NCBI RefSeq assembly: GCF_011044255.1
Contig: NZ_CP049107.1
Span: 124,001 to 188,000 of the forward strand
Direction: 5' to 3'
DNA: 64,000 nt
From: Rhizorhabdus phycosphaerae
GTDB taxonomy: Bacteria > Pseudomonadota > Alphaproteobacteria > Sphingomonadales > Sphingomonadaceae
Shown piece after piece: positions 1-9,332 of this stretch. The first letter of the stretch is position 1; each line of letters starts with the position of its first letter. The translations under genes were made by a program, and so were the position numbers. The notes beneath the pieces are model-generated. The model was not told where the DNA came from and did no database searches. It worked only from the letters and a program-made list of their open reading frames with translations.

Positions 1-1027
1 GCGCCAATTTGGGGGCGACAGGCAGCGCATCGCCTGCGACCCAGCCGACCACCGCCGGCACTGCCGCACCGATGACGAGCCCTCCCGCCACGGCGCCGAG
101 CGAGACGATGGCGACCTGCAGCAGATAGATGCGGACGATCAGCGCAGAGGAGGCCCCGACGATCTTCAGCGTAGCGATCGACGTGCGGCGCTGGTCGAGC
201 CAGGAGGCGACGCCATTGCCCACGCCGATCCCCGCCACGATGAGCGCGGTGAGCCCGACGAGCGTCAGGAACTGGCCGAGCTGGTCGACGAAGCGCCGGA
301 GGCCGCGCGCCGCGTTGGTGCGGTCGCTGACTTCCCAGTTCGCCGCATGATAGCGGGTGTCGAGCTGCTCAGAGCGCGCGCGGACGTCGCGATCGTCTGA
401 GAGCCTTATGCGGTAGCGGGCGGTAAAGAGGCTTCCGGGCTGGAGCAGGCGGGTTGCGTCGAGCGCCTCGCGCGACAGGAGGATCGTTGGTCCGAAGGCG
501 AAGCCCTCCCCGACGCGATCGGGCTCCTGGTCGATCAGCCCCGCTACCCGCAGACTGGTTTCGCCGACCCGGATGCTGTCGCCTATCTTCAGCGACAGGC
601 GCTCGGCGAGGGCGGGGGCCACGATCGCGTCGCGGCCAGTCGGGCGTTGCGCCAGCGCCCCGGCCTGGGCGGTGAAGCGCCCGTAGAGCGGCCAGGGGCG
701 GTCCACGCTCTTGAGCTCGGCGAGCACCGAAGCGCCTGCATCGGCGCGGGAGGCCATGGCACGCAGCCGGATCGACTCGGACGTTGGGCCATAGGCGGCG
801 AAGGCGGCGCGCTCGCCTGCGTCGGCTTCGCGCTGCGCCACGCGCATCTCGATGTCACCACCCAATATCTCGCGCCCGCGCCCGTCCAGCTCGGCGGTGA
901 TGGCGGAGGCCAGGCTGCCGACTCCGGCAAGCCCCGCTACCCCGAGGAAAAGGCAGAGGATGAGAAGGCGCAAACCCTTCAGGCCGCCCCGCATGTCGCG
1001 GAGCGCGAGCCGCCATGCCGTCGTCAT
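1..1027 (-). CDS. ABC transporter permease (FtsX/MacB-like), partial
   Basis: This is the membrane subunit of an ABC exporter of the YbbP/FtsX type, working with the ATPase encoded just upstream. The reading frame opens with ATG at 1027, which overlaps the ATPase stop in an ATGA arrangement, and stays open to the window edge, so the C-terminus is missing. The N-terminus has a short basic stretch (MTTAWRLALRDMRGG) followed by a hydrophobic segment. A long periplasmic domain of about 220 residues follows, then further membrane segments near the cut. Such pairs are often linked to envelope lipid or lipoprotein handling, but the substrate cannot be read here. Confidence 0.9.
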   Translation of the reverse strand, partial: MTTAWRLALRDMRGGLKGLRLLILCLFLGVAGLAGVGSLASAITAELDGRGREILGGDIEMRVAQREADAGERAAFAAYGPTSESIRLRAMASRADAGASVLAELKSVDRPWPLYGRFTAQAGALAQRPTGRDAIVAPALAERLSLKIGDSIRVGETSLRVAGLIDQEPDRVGEGFAFGPTILLSREALDATRLLQPGSLFTARYRIRLSDDRDVRARSEQLDTRYHAANWEVSDRTNAARGLRRFVDQLGQFLTLVGLTALIVAGIGVGNGVASWLDQRRTSIATLKIVGASSALIVRIYLLQVAIVSLGAVAGGLVIGAAVPAVVGWVAGDALPVAPKLA

Positions 1028-1710
1028 GCGGCGCGGCGGTCGGTGACGATCGCGCCGTCGCGCATCTCGATCACCCGCGCGCAGCGGGCGGCGAGGGCGG
1101 GATCATGCGTGATGACGAGGAGCGTGGTGCCGGTCTCGCGCTGGCGGGCGAAGAGCAGGTCCATGATCGCCTCGCCGGTGGCAGCGTCGAGATTGCCGGT
1201 CGGTTCGTCGGCGAACAGCAGTCCGGGGCGGGGCGCGATAGCGCGCGCGATGGCGACGCGTTGCTGCTCGCCGCCGGACAGCTGCGCCGGATAATGGTCG
1301 CAGCGATGACCGAGGCCGACCGCCTGCAATTCTTCGCGGGCTCGGTCGAATGCAGCCGGCTCGCCCGCCAGTTCGAGCGGGACCGCGACATTCTCGAGCG
1401 CGGTCATCGTGGGCAGCAAGTGAAACGCCTGCAGGATGATGCCGATCCGACCGCGCCGCGCTGCGGCGAGCGCATCCTCGTCGAGCGTGCCGAAATCCAG
1501 CCCATCGATCAGCACCGTGCCCGAATCCGCTCGCTCCAGGCCCGACAGGACGGACATCAGCGACGATTTGCCCGAGCCAGAGGGACCAAGCAGGGCGACC
1601 GTGTCGCCCCGGTCGATGCGAACATCGATCTGCCGCAATATCTCGACGCGCGCAGGAGGCTTGCCCAGCGCGAGAGTGACGGCGCTGGCGTCGATGATGG
1701 CGGAGTTCAT
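1024..1710 (-). CDS. ABC transporter ATP-binding protein (YbbA/LolD type)
   Basis: This is the cytoplasmic ATPase of an exporter, 228 residues long. Walker A (GPSGSGKS) is at residues 42-49, the signature LSGGEQQR near 144-151 and Walker B with its glutamate (LLFADEPTGNLD) near 164-175. The DEPTGNLD form is typical of the MacB/LolD/FtsE group that pairs with FtsX-like permeases. The stop codon overlaps the permease start by 4 bases, so the two are translationally coupled. In related genomes the unit often lies beside a lysophospholipase gene; none is visible in the window. The family call is firm, the substrate is unknown. Confidence 0.93.
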   Translation of the reverse strand: MNSAIIDASAVTLALGKPPARVEILRQIDVRIDRGDTVALLGPSGSGKSSLMSVLSGLERADSGTVLIDGLDFGTLDEDALAAARRGRIGIILQAFHLLPTMTALENVAVPLELAGEPAAFDRAREELQAVGLGHRCDHYPAQLSGGEQQRVAIARAIAPRPGLLFADEPTGNLDAATGEAIMDLLFARQRETGTTLLVITHDPALAARCARVIEMRDGAIVTDRRAA

Positions 1711-1802
1711 GCGGCTGTCGGATCCCTGGACGCTGTCCGACTCAACATGTGGCGCCCACCGGCGCAGATCAATGGCAGCGGCGAAAAAAGGGCCGATTGC
1801 CC

Positions 1803-3272
1803 TCAGGCGGCACGCGGCCCCTCTACGGCGATACGCTGCAATTCAGGGAGCGCCAGCTCCAGTGCGCTTTGCATGTGGTCGTCGCAGCGCGGCATCCTGT
1901 TCCAGGCGTCGAGCGCGGCGATCTTATAGGCCTCGGCGAGCGTCGGATAATTGAAGGTGTTCTCGACGAAATAGTCGATGGTGCCGCCCAGGTTGAGCAC
2001 GGCCTGGCCGATGTGGATCAACTCGGTCGCGCTCTCGCCGATGATGTGGACGCCCAGGAGCTTGCGGCTCTCCAGCGCGAAGATCATCTTCATCATGCCC
2101 GACTGCGTGCCCATGATATGGCCCCGCGAGGTTTCGCGGAAGCGTGCGATGCCGCATTCATAAGGAATGCGGCGATCACGGACCTCCTGCTCTGTCAGGC
2201 CGACGGTGGAGATTTCGGGCACCGCATAGATACCATAGGGAAAATAGGCGGGGGCGGGAGGCATCGGCGCGCCGAAGGCATGGCAGGCAGCGATGCGGCC
2301 CTGTTCCATCGAAGTGGAGGCCAGGCTGGGAAAGCCGATGACGTCGCCGGCCGCATAGATATGCGGCACCGACGTCTGCAGAGACGCCGGATCGACTTTC
2401 AACCGGCCGCGGCTGTCGGCTTCGAGCCCGCAGCGGTCGAGCTGCAGCGCAGCCGTGGCTCCGATGCGGCCTGCGGCATAGAGCAGCATCTCCGACCGGA
2501 TCCGGCGGCCGTCTTCGAGAATCGACACGGCCCAGCCCTTCGCATCGATCTCGACGCGATCGAGCTTGGCACCGAGCCGGATCGCCATGCCGCGATCGCG
2601 GAGCTGGTGGACGAAGTCGTCGATGATCTCGCGATCGACGAAGTCGAGGAACGTGTCGCGCGGCTCGATCAGCGTCACGGGGACGTCGAGCGCCGAGAAG
2701 ATCGTCGCATATTCGATCCCGATAACGCCAGCGCCGATGACCGTCAGGCTGCGCGGGATGGCCGGTTCGGTGATCAGGTCGTCGCTGTCGAGGATGTTGG
2801 TGCCGTTGAACGGGATCGACGTCGGGCGAAAGGGCATGGTGCCGACCGCGATCAGGATCTTCTCACCTTCGACCAACTGGACCTCGCCCTTCGGTCCGGT
2901 GACTTCGATTTCGTGCGGCCCCCTGAAGCGCGCGGTGCCCTCCATGGTGCGAACGCCGTTGCGGGTGAACTGATGCTCGAGCACGTCGATCTCATGGTCG
3001 AGCGTCATCTGCAGCCGGGCGTTGAGGTCCTTGCCCTCTATGTCCTTCTTGACCCGATAGGCGCGGCCGTAAAAGCCACGCTCGCGCCAGCCGGTAAGGT
3101 TCAGCACCGTCTCACGCAGCGTCTTCGACGGGATGGTCCCGGTGTGCACCGACACGCCACCGACCCGGTAGCGGTTTTCGATCACCAGGGTCGACTTGCC
3201 CAGCTTCGCGGCCTGGATGGCGGCGCGGCGACCCGCCGGTCCGCTGCCGATGACGATCAGTTCGTAGCGCAT
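1803..3272 (-). CDS. sthA: Si-specific NAD(P)+ transhydrogenase
   Basis: Soluble flavoprotein that moves hydride between NADPH and NAD+, balancing the two pools. It is 489 residues long with an N-terminal FAD dinucleotide-binding motif (GSGPAG), a second Rossmann motif around residue 180 (GAGVIGIEYA) and the C-terminal dimerisation domain of the pyridine nucleotide-disulfide oxidoreductase fold. The segment GGVSVHTGTIPSKTLRE sits where disulfide reductases carry their CxxxxC pair; both cysteines are absent, as known for SthA. The start at 3272 is chosen over an upstream extension because a GGAGGAG ribosome site lies just before it and the flavin motif begins at once. Confidence 0.93.
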   Translation of the reverse strand: MRYELIVIGSGPAGRRAAIQAAKLGKSTLVIENRYRVGGVSVHTGTIPSKTLRETVLNLTGWRERGFYGRAYRVKKDIEGKDLNARLQMTLDHEIDVLEHQFTRNGVRTMEGTARFRGPHEIEVTGPKGEVQLVEGEKILIAVGTMPFRPTSIPFNGTNILDSDDLITEPAIPRSLTVIGAGVIGIEYATIFSALDVPVTLIEPRDTFLDFVDREIIDDFVHQLRDRGMAIRLGAKLDRVEIDAKGWAVSILEDGRRIRSEMLLYAAGRIGATAALQLDRCGLEADSRGRLKVDPASLQTSVPHIYAAGDVIGFPSLASTSMEQGRIAACHAFGAPMPPAPAYFPYGIYAVPEISTVGLTEQEVRDRRIPYECGIARFRETSRGHIMGTQSGMMKMIFALESRKLLGVHIIGESATELIHIGQAVLNLGGTIDYFVENTFNYPTLAEAYKIAALDAWNRMPRCDDHMQSALELALPELQRIAVEGPRAA

Positions 3273-3390
3273 GTGATCGCTCCTCCCGGCGCGCCACCTG
3301 GCGGGTCGGAAGCGCGATCCTGCACCATGAGGTCGGAAGATAAGGTTAAGGGTAGTCCGAGCCCACCCAATGGGTTTCGGTACACTACAG

Positions 3391-3423
3391 AAAAGGCCCG
3401 CCTCTCGCGAGACGGGCCCTTTC
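3391..3423 (-). terminator. Rho-independent terminator after clpA
   Basis: Read on the minus strand, a GC-rich hairpin with arms around GGGCCCG and CGGGCC and an inner TCTC/GAGA extension is followed by TTTTC. It lies directly downstream of the clpA stop and upstream of sthA, so it should separate the two transcripts. Confidence 0.8.
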
Positions 3424-3441
3424 AAAGGCTGTTAAAGAAGA

Positions 3442-5757
3442 TCAGGCCTTGACCTTGGCCTTTGCGCCTCCGCCCTTTTTCGGGCGCTTCGGCGCGGCAG
3501 GGACGATCTCGAACGAGAGAGCCTCGTCCTTGAACTTCACCTTTACTTCGCCGCCGTGGACGAGCTTGCCGAACAGCAGCTCCTCGGCGAGCGGCTGCTT
3601 GATCTTCTCCTGGATCAGGCGGCCCATCGGCCGGGCGCCGTAGAGCTTGTCATAGCCCTTGGTCGTCAACCACTGTTTGGCCTCATCGTCGAGGCTGATG
3701 TGCACCTCGCGGTCGGCTAGCTGCAGCTCGAGTTGCAGGATAAACTTCTCGACCACGCGCGAGACGACTTCGGCCGGCAGATAGCCGAACGGCACGATCG
3801 CATCGAGCCGGTTGCGGAACTCCGGCGTGAAGAGCTTCTTCACCGCTTCCTCATCCTCGCCCTCGCGGGTGAGCGATCCGAAGCCCAGCGTTTCGCGCGC
3901 CATGTCGGACGCACCGGCGTTGGTCGTCATGATCAGGATGGTGTTGCGGAAGTCGACCGTCTTGCCGTGGTGGTCGGTCAGCTTGCCGTTGTCCATCACC
4001 TGCAGCAGGATGTTGAACAGATCCGGGTGGGCCTTCTCGATCTCATCGAGCAGCAGCACGCTGTGCGGATGCTGATCGACCGCATCGGTCAGCAGGCCGC
4101 CCTGGTCATAGCCGACATAGCCCGGAGGGGCGCCGATCAGCCGGCTGACCGAATGACGCTCCATATATTCGGACATGTCGAAGCGCTGAAGCGGGATGCC
4201 TAGGATCGAGGCGAGCTGGCGCGCCACCTCGGTCTTGCCGACGCCGGTCGGGCCGGAGAAGAGATAGTTGCCGATCGGCTTGTCCGGGTCGCGCAGTCCG
4301 GCGCGGCTCAGCTTGATCGCCGAGCTGAGCACCTCGATCGCCTTGTCCTGACCGAACACCACACGCTTCAGATCGGTCTCGAGCGTGCCGAGCGCCTTCT
4401 TGTCGTCGGTCGACACGGTCTTCGGAGGGACGCGCGCCATCGTCGCGATGACGGCCTCGATCTCCTTGGGCGTGATCACCTTCTTGCGCTTGGCGGGGGG
4501 CACCAGCATCTGCGAGGCACCGACCTCGTCGATCACGTCGATCGCCTTGTCGGGCTGCTTGCGGTCGCTGATGTAGCGCGACGACAGCTCAACCGCCGCC
4601 TTGATCGCGTCGGGCGTGTATTTGACGTTGTGATGCTCTTCGAAGGCCGAGCGCAGGCCGGCGACGATCTTGATCGTGTCTTCGATCGTCGGCTCGTTCA
4701 CGTCGATCTTCTGGAAGCGCCGCAGCAGTGCGCGGTCCTTCTCGAAATGGTTGCGGAACTCCTTGTAGGTGGTCGATCCAATGCAGCGGATCGAGCCCCC
4801 CGAGAGGGCCGGCTTGAGCAGGTTGGAGGCGTCCATCGCGCCGCCCGACGTGGCACCGGCGCCGATGACGGTGTGGATCTCGTCGATGAACAGCACCGCG
4901 TGCGGCAGCTTCTCGAGCTCGGTCACGACCTGCTTGAGACGCTCCTCGAAGTCGCCGCGATAGCGGGTGCCGGCGAGCAGCGATCCCATGTCGAGCGAAT
5001 AGATGACGGCGGGGAGCAGCACTTCGGGCACGTCGCCTTCGACGATCTTGCGCGCCAGGCCCTCGGCGATCGCCGTCTTGCCGACGCCCGGATCGCCCAC
5101 ATAGAGCGGATTGTTCTTCGAGCGGCGGCAGAGGATCTGCACGGTGCGATCGACCTCGGCCGAGCGCCCGATCAGCGGATCGACCTTGCCCGACTTGGCC
5201 TTCTCGTTGAGGTTGACGCAGAACTGCTTGAGCGCGCTCTCGCCCTTCTTGCCGTCGGTCTTGGCCTGCGCCTTCTCTTCCTCCGCGCCCTTCACTTCGC
5301 GCTGCTCGGTCGGCTGACCGGCCTTGCCGACGCCATGGCTGATATAGCTGACGGCATCGAGGCGGCTCATATCCTGCTGCTGCAGGAAGAAGACGGCATA
5401 GCTCTCGCGCTCGCTGAACAGCGCGACGAGAACATTGGCGCCGGTGACCTCTTCGCGGCCCGAGGACTGCACGTGGAGGATCGCACGCTGCACGACGCGC
5501 TGGAAGCCGCTGGTCGGCGAGGGGTCGGTCTCGCCCTCCACCTTGAGCGCGTCCAGCTCGGTGTCGAGATAGTTGGTCACCGCGTTGCGCAGTTCCGACA
5601 GGTCGACGCCGCAGGCGGTCATCACCTTGGATGCATGTTCGTCCGCGATCAGCGCCAGGAGCAGATGCTCCAGAGTCGCATATTCGTGGCGCCGGCTGCT
5701 GGCTGCGCTCAGCGCATTGTGCAGCGTCTGTTCGAGTTCGCGGGCGAAGGATGGCAT
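3442..5757 (-). CDS. clpA: ATP-dependent Clp protease ATP-binding subunit ClpA
   Basis: Hexameric AAA+ unfoldase that feeds substrates into ClpP in the cytoplasm. It has 771 residues, close to the family norm. The N domain (about 1-150) contains two Clp-N repeats, followed by a charged linker. AAA module 1 has Walker A GDPGVGKT at 221-228 and Walker B VLFIDE near 288-293; AAA module 2 has Walker A GPTGVGKT at 502-509. The C-terminus ends in a Lys/Gly-rich tail. The adaptor gene clpS, frequently next to clpA, is not in the window. A strong hairpin terminator follows the gene. Confidence 0.97.
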   Translation of the reverse strand: MPSFARELEQTLHNALSAASSRRHEYATLEHLLLALIADEHASKVMTACGVDLSELRNAVTNYLDTELDALKVEGETDPSPTSGFQRVVQRAILHVQSSGREEVTGANVLVALFSERESYAVFFLQQQDMSRLDAVSYISHGVGKAGQPTEQREVKGAEEEKAQAKTDGKKGESALKQFCVNLNEKAKSGKVDPLIGRSAEVDRTVQILCRRSKNNPLYVGDPGVGKTAIAEGLARKIVEGDVPEVLLPAVIYSLDMGSLLAGTRYRGDFEERLKQVVTELEKLPHAVLFIDEIHTVIGAGATSGGAMDASNLLKPALSGGSIRCIGSTTYKEFRNHFEKDRALLRRFQKIDVNEPTIEDTIKIVAGLRSAFEEHHNVKYTPDAIKAAVELSSRYISDRKQPDKAIDVIDEVGASQMLVPPAKRKKVITPKEIEAVIATMARVPPKTVSTDDKKALGTLETDLKRVVFGQDKAIEVLSSAIKLSRAGLRDPDKPIGNYLFSGPTGVGKTEVARQLASILGIPLQRFDMSEYMERHSVSRLIGAPPGYVGYDQGGLLTDAVDQHPHSVLLLDEIEKAHPDLFNILLQVMDNGKLTDHHGKTVDFRNTILIMTTNAGASDMARETLGFGSLTREGEDEEAVKKLFTPEFRNRLDAIVPFGYLPAEVVSRVVEKFILQLELQLADREVHISLDDEAKQWLTTKGYDKLYGARPMGRLIQEKIKQPLAEELLFGKLVHGGEVKVKFKDEALSFEIVPAAPKRPKKGGGAKAKVKA

Positions 5758-5886
5758 CGTCGTTCTACTCCGTTCGGCATGGGCCGAGCCATGCCGCTAC
5801 ACCATATGTCGGGTGCCCAAGGCCGTTCATCAAGAACCACCCTGCTGCCGGGCGCGATAGAGCGTCGCTTTCCGGCAGTCGCGCCG

Positions 5887-6084
5887 TCATCGCTTGAATA
5901 GGCTTTCGGCCGTTGCGCGATGGTTAACGGCCGTCTTCATACGTTCGCGGCAGCGCTCTATCTCGCCCTCGAGCAGGGCAATTCGGGCTTCCAGTTCGGC
6001 GACCGACAAGGGGTCGAGATCCTGGCGAACCAGCCGGTTCAGAGGATCGTCGGGCCGCTTTGCGAAAAGATCGTCAGGCTCCAT
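5887..6084 (-). CDS. DUF1192 family protein
   Basis: Small acidic protein of about 65 residues. The core pattern DLDPLSVAELEARIALLEGEIERCRERM followed by a C-terminal ALFKR-like ending (here ESLFKR) is the DUF1192 signature of alphaproteobacteria; the middle should form a short coiled coil. The function is unknown. The start at 6084 (MEPDDLF) is chosen because family members begin with a Met followed by acidic residues; an in-frame ATG at 6114 would add 10 residues. The gene is divergent from the quinone oxidoreductase with a very short spacer, so the two promoters must overlap. Confidence 0.8.
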   Translation of the reverse strand: MEPDDLFAKRPDDPLNRLVRQDLDPLSVAELEARIALLEGEIERCRERMKTAVNHRATAESLFKR

Positions 6085-6168
6085 GTCCTCAAAGTTGACC
6101 CTGACGGACCGCATGTCAATAAACCCGATGGTGAATCGGGTGGCCTGGGCGCCTTGATCGGGGGGAAG

Positions 6169-7164
6169 ATGGGCGAAATTCCTGTGACGATGTGGGCGAT
6201 CGACCCCGATGGGGCCGGCGGCCCCGAGATATTGGTACCGGTCAGGCGTCCGGTGCCGGTGCCGGGGCGCGGGCAGGTGCTGGTCCGAGTCGCCGCAGCG
6301 GGCGTCAACCGGCCCGATGTCGCGCAGCGGACGGGGCGCTATCCGCCACCGCCCGGCGCGCCGTCCATCCTGGGTCTGGAGATCGCCGGCGAGATCGTCG
6401 CCTGTGGTGGCGATGTGATGCCGGAACTGCTCGGGCAGGAAGTCTGCGCGCTGGTGGCCGGGGGCGGCTATGCGGAATATACGGTGGCGGATGCGTCACT
6501 CTGTCTGGCCGTGCCGAACACCTTGTCGATGGTCGAGGCGGCAGCGATCCCCGAGACGCTGTTCACGGTGTGGAGCAACCTGTTCGAGCGCGCCTATGCG
6601 GCCGACGGAGACACCGTCCTGATACATGGCGGGACGAGCGGCATCGGCACGATGGCGATCCTCCTCGGTCGCATCTTCCAGCTGCGGACGATCGTCACGG
6701 CGGGATCCGACGACAAATGTGCGGCGGCGGTCAAGCTGGGGGCCAGCGCGGCGATCAATTATCGCACGCAGGATTTTGTGGCAGAGGTGGCGCGGCTGAC
6801 CGGGGGCAGGGGCGTCGACGTGGTTCTGGACATGGTCGGCGGGGATTATCTGCCGAGAAACATCGATTGCCTCGCCGACGATGGCCGCCATGTCTCGATC
6901 GCGATATTGGGCGGGCCAAAGGCAGAAATTCCGATCTGGAAGATCATGCAGAAACGCCTGACGCTGACTGGCTCGACCCTGCGACCAAGGGATCTTGCCT
7001 TCAAGGCCGGTGTTGCCGACGAGATAGCGTCCGTGGTCTGGCCGCATGTCGAGGAGGGGCGGCTGAAGCCGGTGATCGACACGACCTTCCCGCTGACCTC
7101 CGCCGCCGACGCGCACAGGCGCCTCGAAGAAGACCATGTCGGGAAGATCGTGCTGACGATCTAA
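6169..7164 (+). CDS. NAD(P)H-quinone oxidoreductase (MDR superfamily)
   Basis: Cytoplasmic zinc-free medium-chain reductase of the quinone oxidoreductase/PIG3 type, 331 residues. The N-terminal GroES-like domain carries GRGQVLVRVAAAGVNRPDV, and the nucleotide domain carries HGGTSGIGTMAILL, a Rossmann glycine motif variant, followed by GASAAINY and GRGVDVVLDMVGG. No structural or catalytic zinc cysteines are visible. The chosen start (MGEIPVTMWAID) has GGGGGA immediately upstream; an inner ATG at 6190 is possible. Quinones or enones are usual substrates, but the physiological one is unknown. Confidence 0.9.
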   Translation: MGEIPVTMWAIDPDGAGGPEILVPVRRPVPVPGRGQVLVRVAAAGVNRPDVAQRTGRYPPPPGAPSILGLEIAGEIVACGGDVMPELLGQEVCALVAGGGYAEYTVADASLCLAVPNTLSMVEAAAIPETLFTVWSNLFERAYAADGDTVLIHGGTSGIGTMAILLGRIFQLRTIVTAGSDDKCAAAVKLGASAAINYRTQDFVAEVARLTGGRGVDVVLDMVGGDYLPRNIDCLADDGRHVSIAILGGPKAEIPIWKIMQKRLTLTGSTLRPRDLAFKAGVADEIASVVWPHVEEGRLKPVIDTTFPLTSAADAHRRLEEDHVGKIVLTI

Positions 7165-7188
7165 CAGCCAGCAATAGGGGCCGCCGCC

Positions 7189-7794
7189 TTACTTCTCGAG
7201 GCGCTTGGCGTGGTCGAGATGCCCTTGGACGACGGGCAGCAACTCACCGGCCACGTCGCGCAGCGCAGGCGTGTCGCCCTTGGCCGAGTAGTCGCGCAGC
7301 AGCACGACGGCATCTTCGTGCGCGTCGACCTGCTCGTCGACATAGTCCTCGTCGAACGCGGCGCCCTTCTTCTTGCCGAGTTCGGCCAGATCTTCCTGCT
7401 GATCGGCCGTCAAAGCGGCGTTAGGGGTGAGCGGCGGATTGGCCAGGCCCGCAGCAGCCTTCACTTTGGCCGTCGAGTCGGTGTGCGCCTTGATCATCTC
7501 GGCGGCAAAGTCCTTCACTGCCTGGGACGACGCATTGGTTACGGCCAGCTTCGCCGCTGCGATCTCATAGGCATCGGACTTCGCCATACGGTCGATGAAC
7601 TCCTGTCCGGCCGGCGTCGGGGACAGGGCCTGCTGCGCGTCGAGGGCGACGTTCGACGCCATGGCGCCTGCGCTGTCCGCGACCTGCTCGGCCTGGTTTG
7701 CGGCGGCATCGGCGGTGGCCTGGGTTCGGTCCCCACAGGCCGACAACGCCAGCATCAGCGCGGCGGCCGATACGAAATGGACGTGGCTTTTCAT
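7189..7794 (-). CDS. DUF4142 domain lipoprotein
   Basis: Secreted lipoprotein of 201 residues. The N-terminus is a lipoprotein signal with lipobox LSAC, so the mature protein should begin at Cys-20. An Ala-rich linker of about 40 residues leads into a helical DUF4142 (ferritin-like) domain: FIDRMAKSDAYEIAAAKLA, then ADQQEDLAELG and YVDEQVDAHEDAV. Proteins of this family are periplasmic or outer-membrane attached and have no established activity. The gene stands alone, convergent with the quinone oxidoreductase. Confidence 0.88.
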   Translation of the reverse strand: MKSHVHFVSAAALMLALSACGDRTQATADAAANQAEQVADSAGAMASNVALDAQQALSPTPAGQEFIDRMAKSDAYEIAAAKLAVTNASSQAVKDFAAEMIKAHTDSTAKVKAAAGLANPPLTPNAALTADQQEDLAELGKKKGAAFDEDYVDEQVDAHEDAVVLLRDYSAKGDTPALRDVAGELLPVVQGHLDHAKRLEK

Positions 7795-7878
7795 GATCAG
7801 CGTTCCTCTATTTGGAGGGGCTGAAACGATCCGGTCGATGTGGCTGTTCCCGAGCGCCTGCCATCATCAACTCGATTT

Positions 7879-7903
7879 CCGTTACGGACACGGACCGTAA
7901 CGG
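7879..7903. repeat. Perfect 9-bp inverted repeat
   Basis: CCGTTACGG and CCGTAACGG are separated by a 7-base loop, forming a stable hairpin. It covers the 3' end of the broken KTSC gene. No T-run follows on either strand, so terminator function is doubtful. Confidence 0.6.
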
Positions 7904-8073
7904 CTTCCCCCGCGAAGCTGGCGGAAGGGAAGCTGGTCCCTGATGCGCTCGTTGAAAAGCGTTGGGCCGACGCGGGAACCTCAACGTAGCGATACACGCC
8001 CGCCGACGAACGCGATGCCGAGTTCGCCCGGCTCTTCGTCATAGCGGAAGTTGCAGATTGCCGACAAAGGCAT
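7882..8073 (-). pseudogene. KTSC-domain gene remnant (frameshifted)
   Basis: No single frame encodes a protein here, but the pieces of a KTSC domain can be read in order on the minus strand. From ATG at 8073 the first frame gives a Tyr-Asp pair, then GELGIAFVGGR, and runs into a stop. A second frame gives VYRYVEVPA. A third gives LFNERIRDQLPF, ending at TAA near 7882. Together these match the usual KTSC order (YD..LxVxFxxGxxYRYxxVP, then FNxxIRxxYP), with the middle alanine/glycine stretch lost. At least two frame changes are needed. KTSC domains are small modules of unclear, possibly nucleic-acid-related, function. Confidence 0.6.
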
Positions 8074-8129
8074 GGTGCCTCAACGCGCAGCCCCAGATTC
8101 GGGCTCCCGCCCGGGGCAATCTCCGGCCG

Positions 8130-8516
8130 TCAGCCGCCGCCGAGCAGGCCGGCCGTGTCGAAATAGTCGCGCCAGGCGGTGATCTTCCCGCCGCTCGTTT
8201 CGATGATCCCCATGATCCGGATCGACGCGGCGACCGACCCGTCGGCCGTGAGGATGTGGTCTACGCGCTCGGTCAGCACCTTGTCGCCGAGCGCGACGAT
8301 CGAGTGCATGTCCACGGTCATCGCGACCATGCCCAGATTGGCTTCGAACCCGTCGAGCGCCGCCAGTGCCTCGTCGATGCCCGTGGTCAGGGACATGCCG
8401 ACATTTTCCCAGGTCGTCTGGGGCGTGAAATAGTCGCGGATCGACTGGCGGATGGCGTCGCGGCCCTTCGCCCATTCGGCGAGAAAGGCTTCGGCGGTGG
8501 CGATGGCGTCGCTCAT
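8130..8516 (-). CDS. Limonene-1,2-epoxide hydrolase family protein (SnoaL/NTF2-like fold)
   Basis: Small cone-shaped fold protein of 128 residues. The hallmarks of the limonene-epoxide-hydrolase group are present: TTWENVGMSLTTG near 33-45, KVLTERVDHI near 80-90 with the Arg and Asp of the active site, and GGKITAWRDYFD near 108-119 providing the second Asp. This set of an Asp-Arg-Asp triad points to epoxide hydrolysis or a related acid-base reaction, but sphingomonads encode many paralogues of unknown substrate. The gene is isolated; nothing nearby points to terpene metabolism. Confidence 0.85.
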   Translation of the reverse strand: MSDAIATAEAFLAEWAKGRDAIRQSIRDYFTPQTTWENVGMSLTTGIDEALAALDGFEANLGMVAMTVDMHSIVALGDKVLTERVDHILTADGSVAASIRIMGIIETSGGKITAWRDYFDTAGLLGGG

Positions 8517-8584
8517 GTGATTGTCCCCTCCTTGGTTCGTTGCCAGGTTAACGCTCGATCACCGTCGGGGCAATGGCGGCGACG

Positions 8585-9034
8585 TTACGGAAACAGGTCG
8601 ACGATCTCTGCGTCGGCGAACAGGGCCTGTGCCAGGAGCGAGCGATGGCAGCAGGCGGGCGCCCGTTCGAAGCAGAGCAGGGCGACGCTCCGCTGCTCGG
8701 CCAGGTCGCGGAGCATCGCGGCTTGCGCCATGGCCTCCGGAAGTTCGAGCTGCCCGGCATAGATGCGGCTGAGCGCCTCCAGGTCGTTGCGTCGCGCCGC
8801 CGCGCGTCCTTCGGGAGGTGTGCCGAGCGCCTTGAACCCGACATAGTCGATACCGGCCTCGCGCAGGCCTGCGGCCAGGATATTCTTGGAGAATCCGGGA
8901 CGGCGCGACAGCGGCACCGCGCGGACATCGGCCAGTATCTTCACCTTGGATTTGCGCAGGCAGGCAATGAACTCCGGCTGGGTTACCCCCTCATAGCCGA
9001 TCGTGAAGACCCGCGAGAGGGCGCGAGCGCTCAG
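8585..9034 (-). CDS. DUF488 domain protein, apparent non-ATG start
   Basis: The DUF488 domain is complete: VFTIGYEGVTQPEFI at the N-terminus, ILADVRAVPLSRRPGFSK in the middle and LLCFERAPACCHRSLLA near the end, about 149 residues. No ATG, GTG or TTG lies shortly before the domain. The best candidate is CTG at 9034, which overlaps the stop of the upstream 60-residue gene as CTGA, like the coupled ATGA starts elsewhere in this genome. A sequencing error or lost start codon is the alternative. Function is unknown; the conserved Cys and Arg residues suggest nucleic acid or nucleotide binding. Confidence 0.78.
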   Translation of the reverse strand: MSARALSRVFTIGYEGVTQPEFIACLRKSKVKILADVRAVPLSRRPGFSKNILAAGLREAGIDYVGFKALGTPPEGRAAARRNDLEALSRIYAGQLELPEAMAQAAMLRDLAEQRSVALLCFERAPACCHRSLLAQALFADAEIVDLFP

Positions 9035-9213
9035 GACTTGCCGTTGCCGCGGTTGGCGTAGAGCAGGGCGGCTACGATCGCAGCCGAGCCGATGCCGACG
9101 GCGGCGCCGATCACGGCAGTCTTCTTGGTGATCTTGGGCACGGACTTGGTCTTGCCGGTCGAGCTTGCCGACTGCGAGTCCGTTGCGGGGGTGTTGTCTT
9201 CTTCCAACGCCAA
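9031..9213 (-). CDS. Small single-pass membrane protein, hypothetical
   Basis: A 60-residue protein: a hydrophilic Ser/Thr-rich first half, a basic stretch KITKK, one hydrophobic segment from about 32 to 52 ([21 protein letters not shown]) split by glycines, and a basic tail. The product is probably inserted in the inner membrane with one helix. A GGAGAGTTGG-type ribosome site lies before the ATG. The stop overlaps the putative CTG start of the DUF488 gene. I do not recognise a family. Confidence 0.65.
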   Translation of the reverse strand: MALEEDNTPATDSQSASSTGKTKSVPKITKKTAVIGAAVGIGSAAIVAALLYANRGNGKS

Positions 9214-9332
9214 CTCTCCTGGTTGATCCTCCAGCTATGGAATCCAAGCCATGGCTAAGGCAAGCGCTTCGTGGTCGACATGAGGGCGGCGCGTGCCGAA
9301 CCGAGGATGGCAGCGGCGCTGTCACCCGGATT

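Noticed and set aside
1749-3452. Open frame of 567 residues on the plus strand
   Set aside because: It is antisense to sthA, which has a complete flavoprotein motif set; the plus frame is Asp/Arg/Ala-rich shadow sequence typical of GC-rich DNA.
7797-8042. An 81-residue minus-strand protein
   Set aside because: Only its middle (VYRYVEVP) makes sense, as part of the broken KTSC domain; the rest is out of frame with it.
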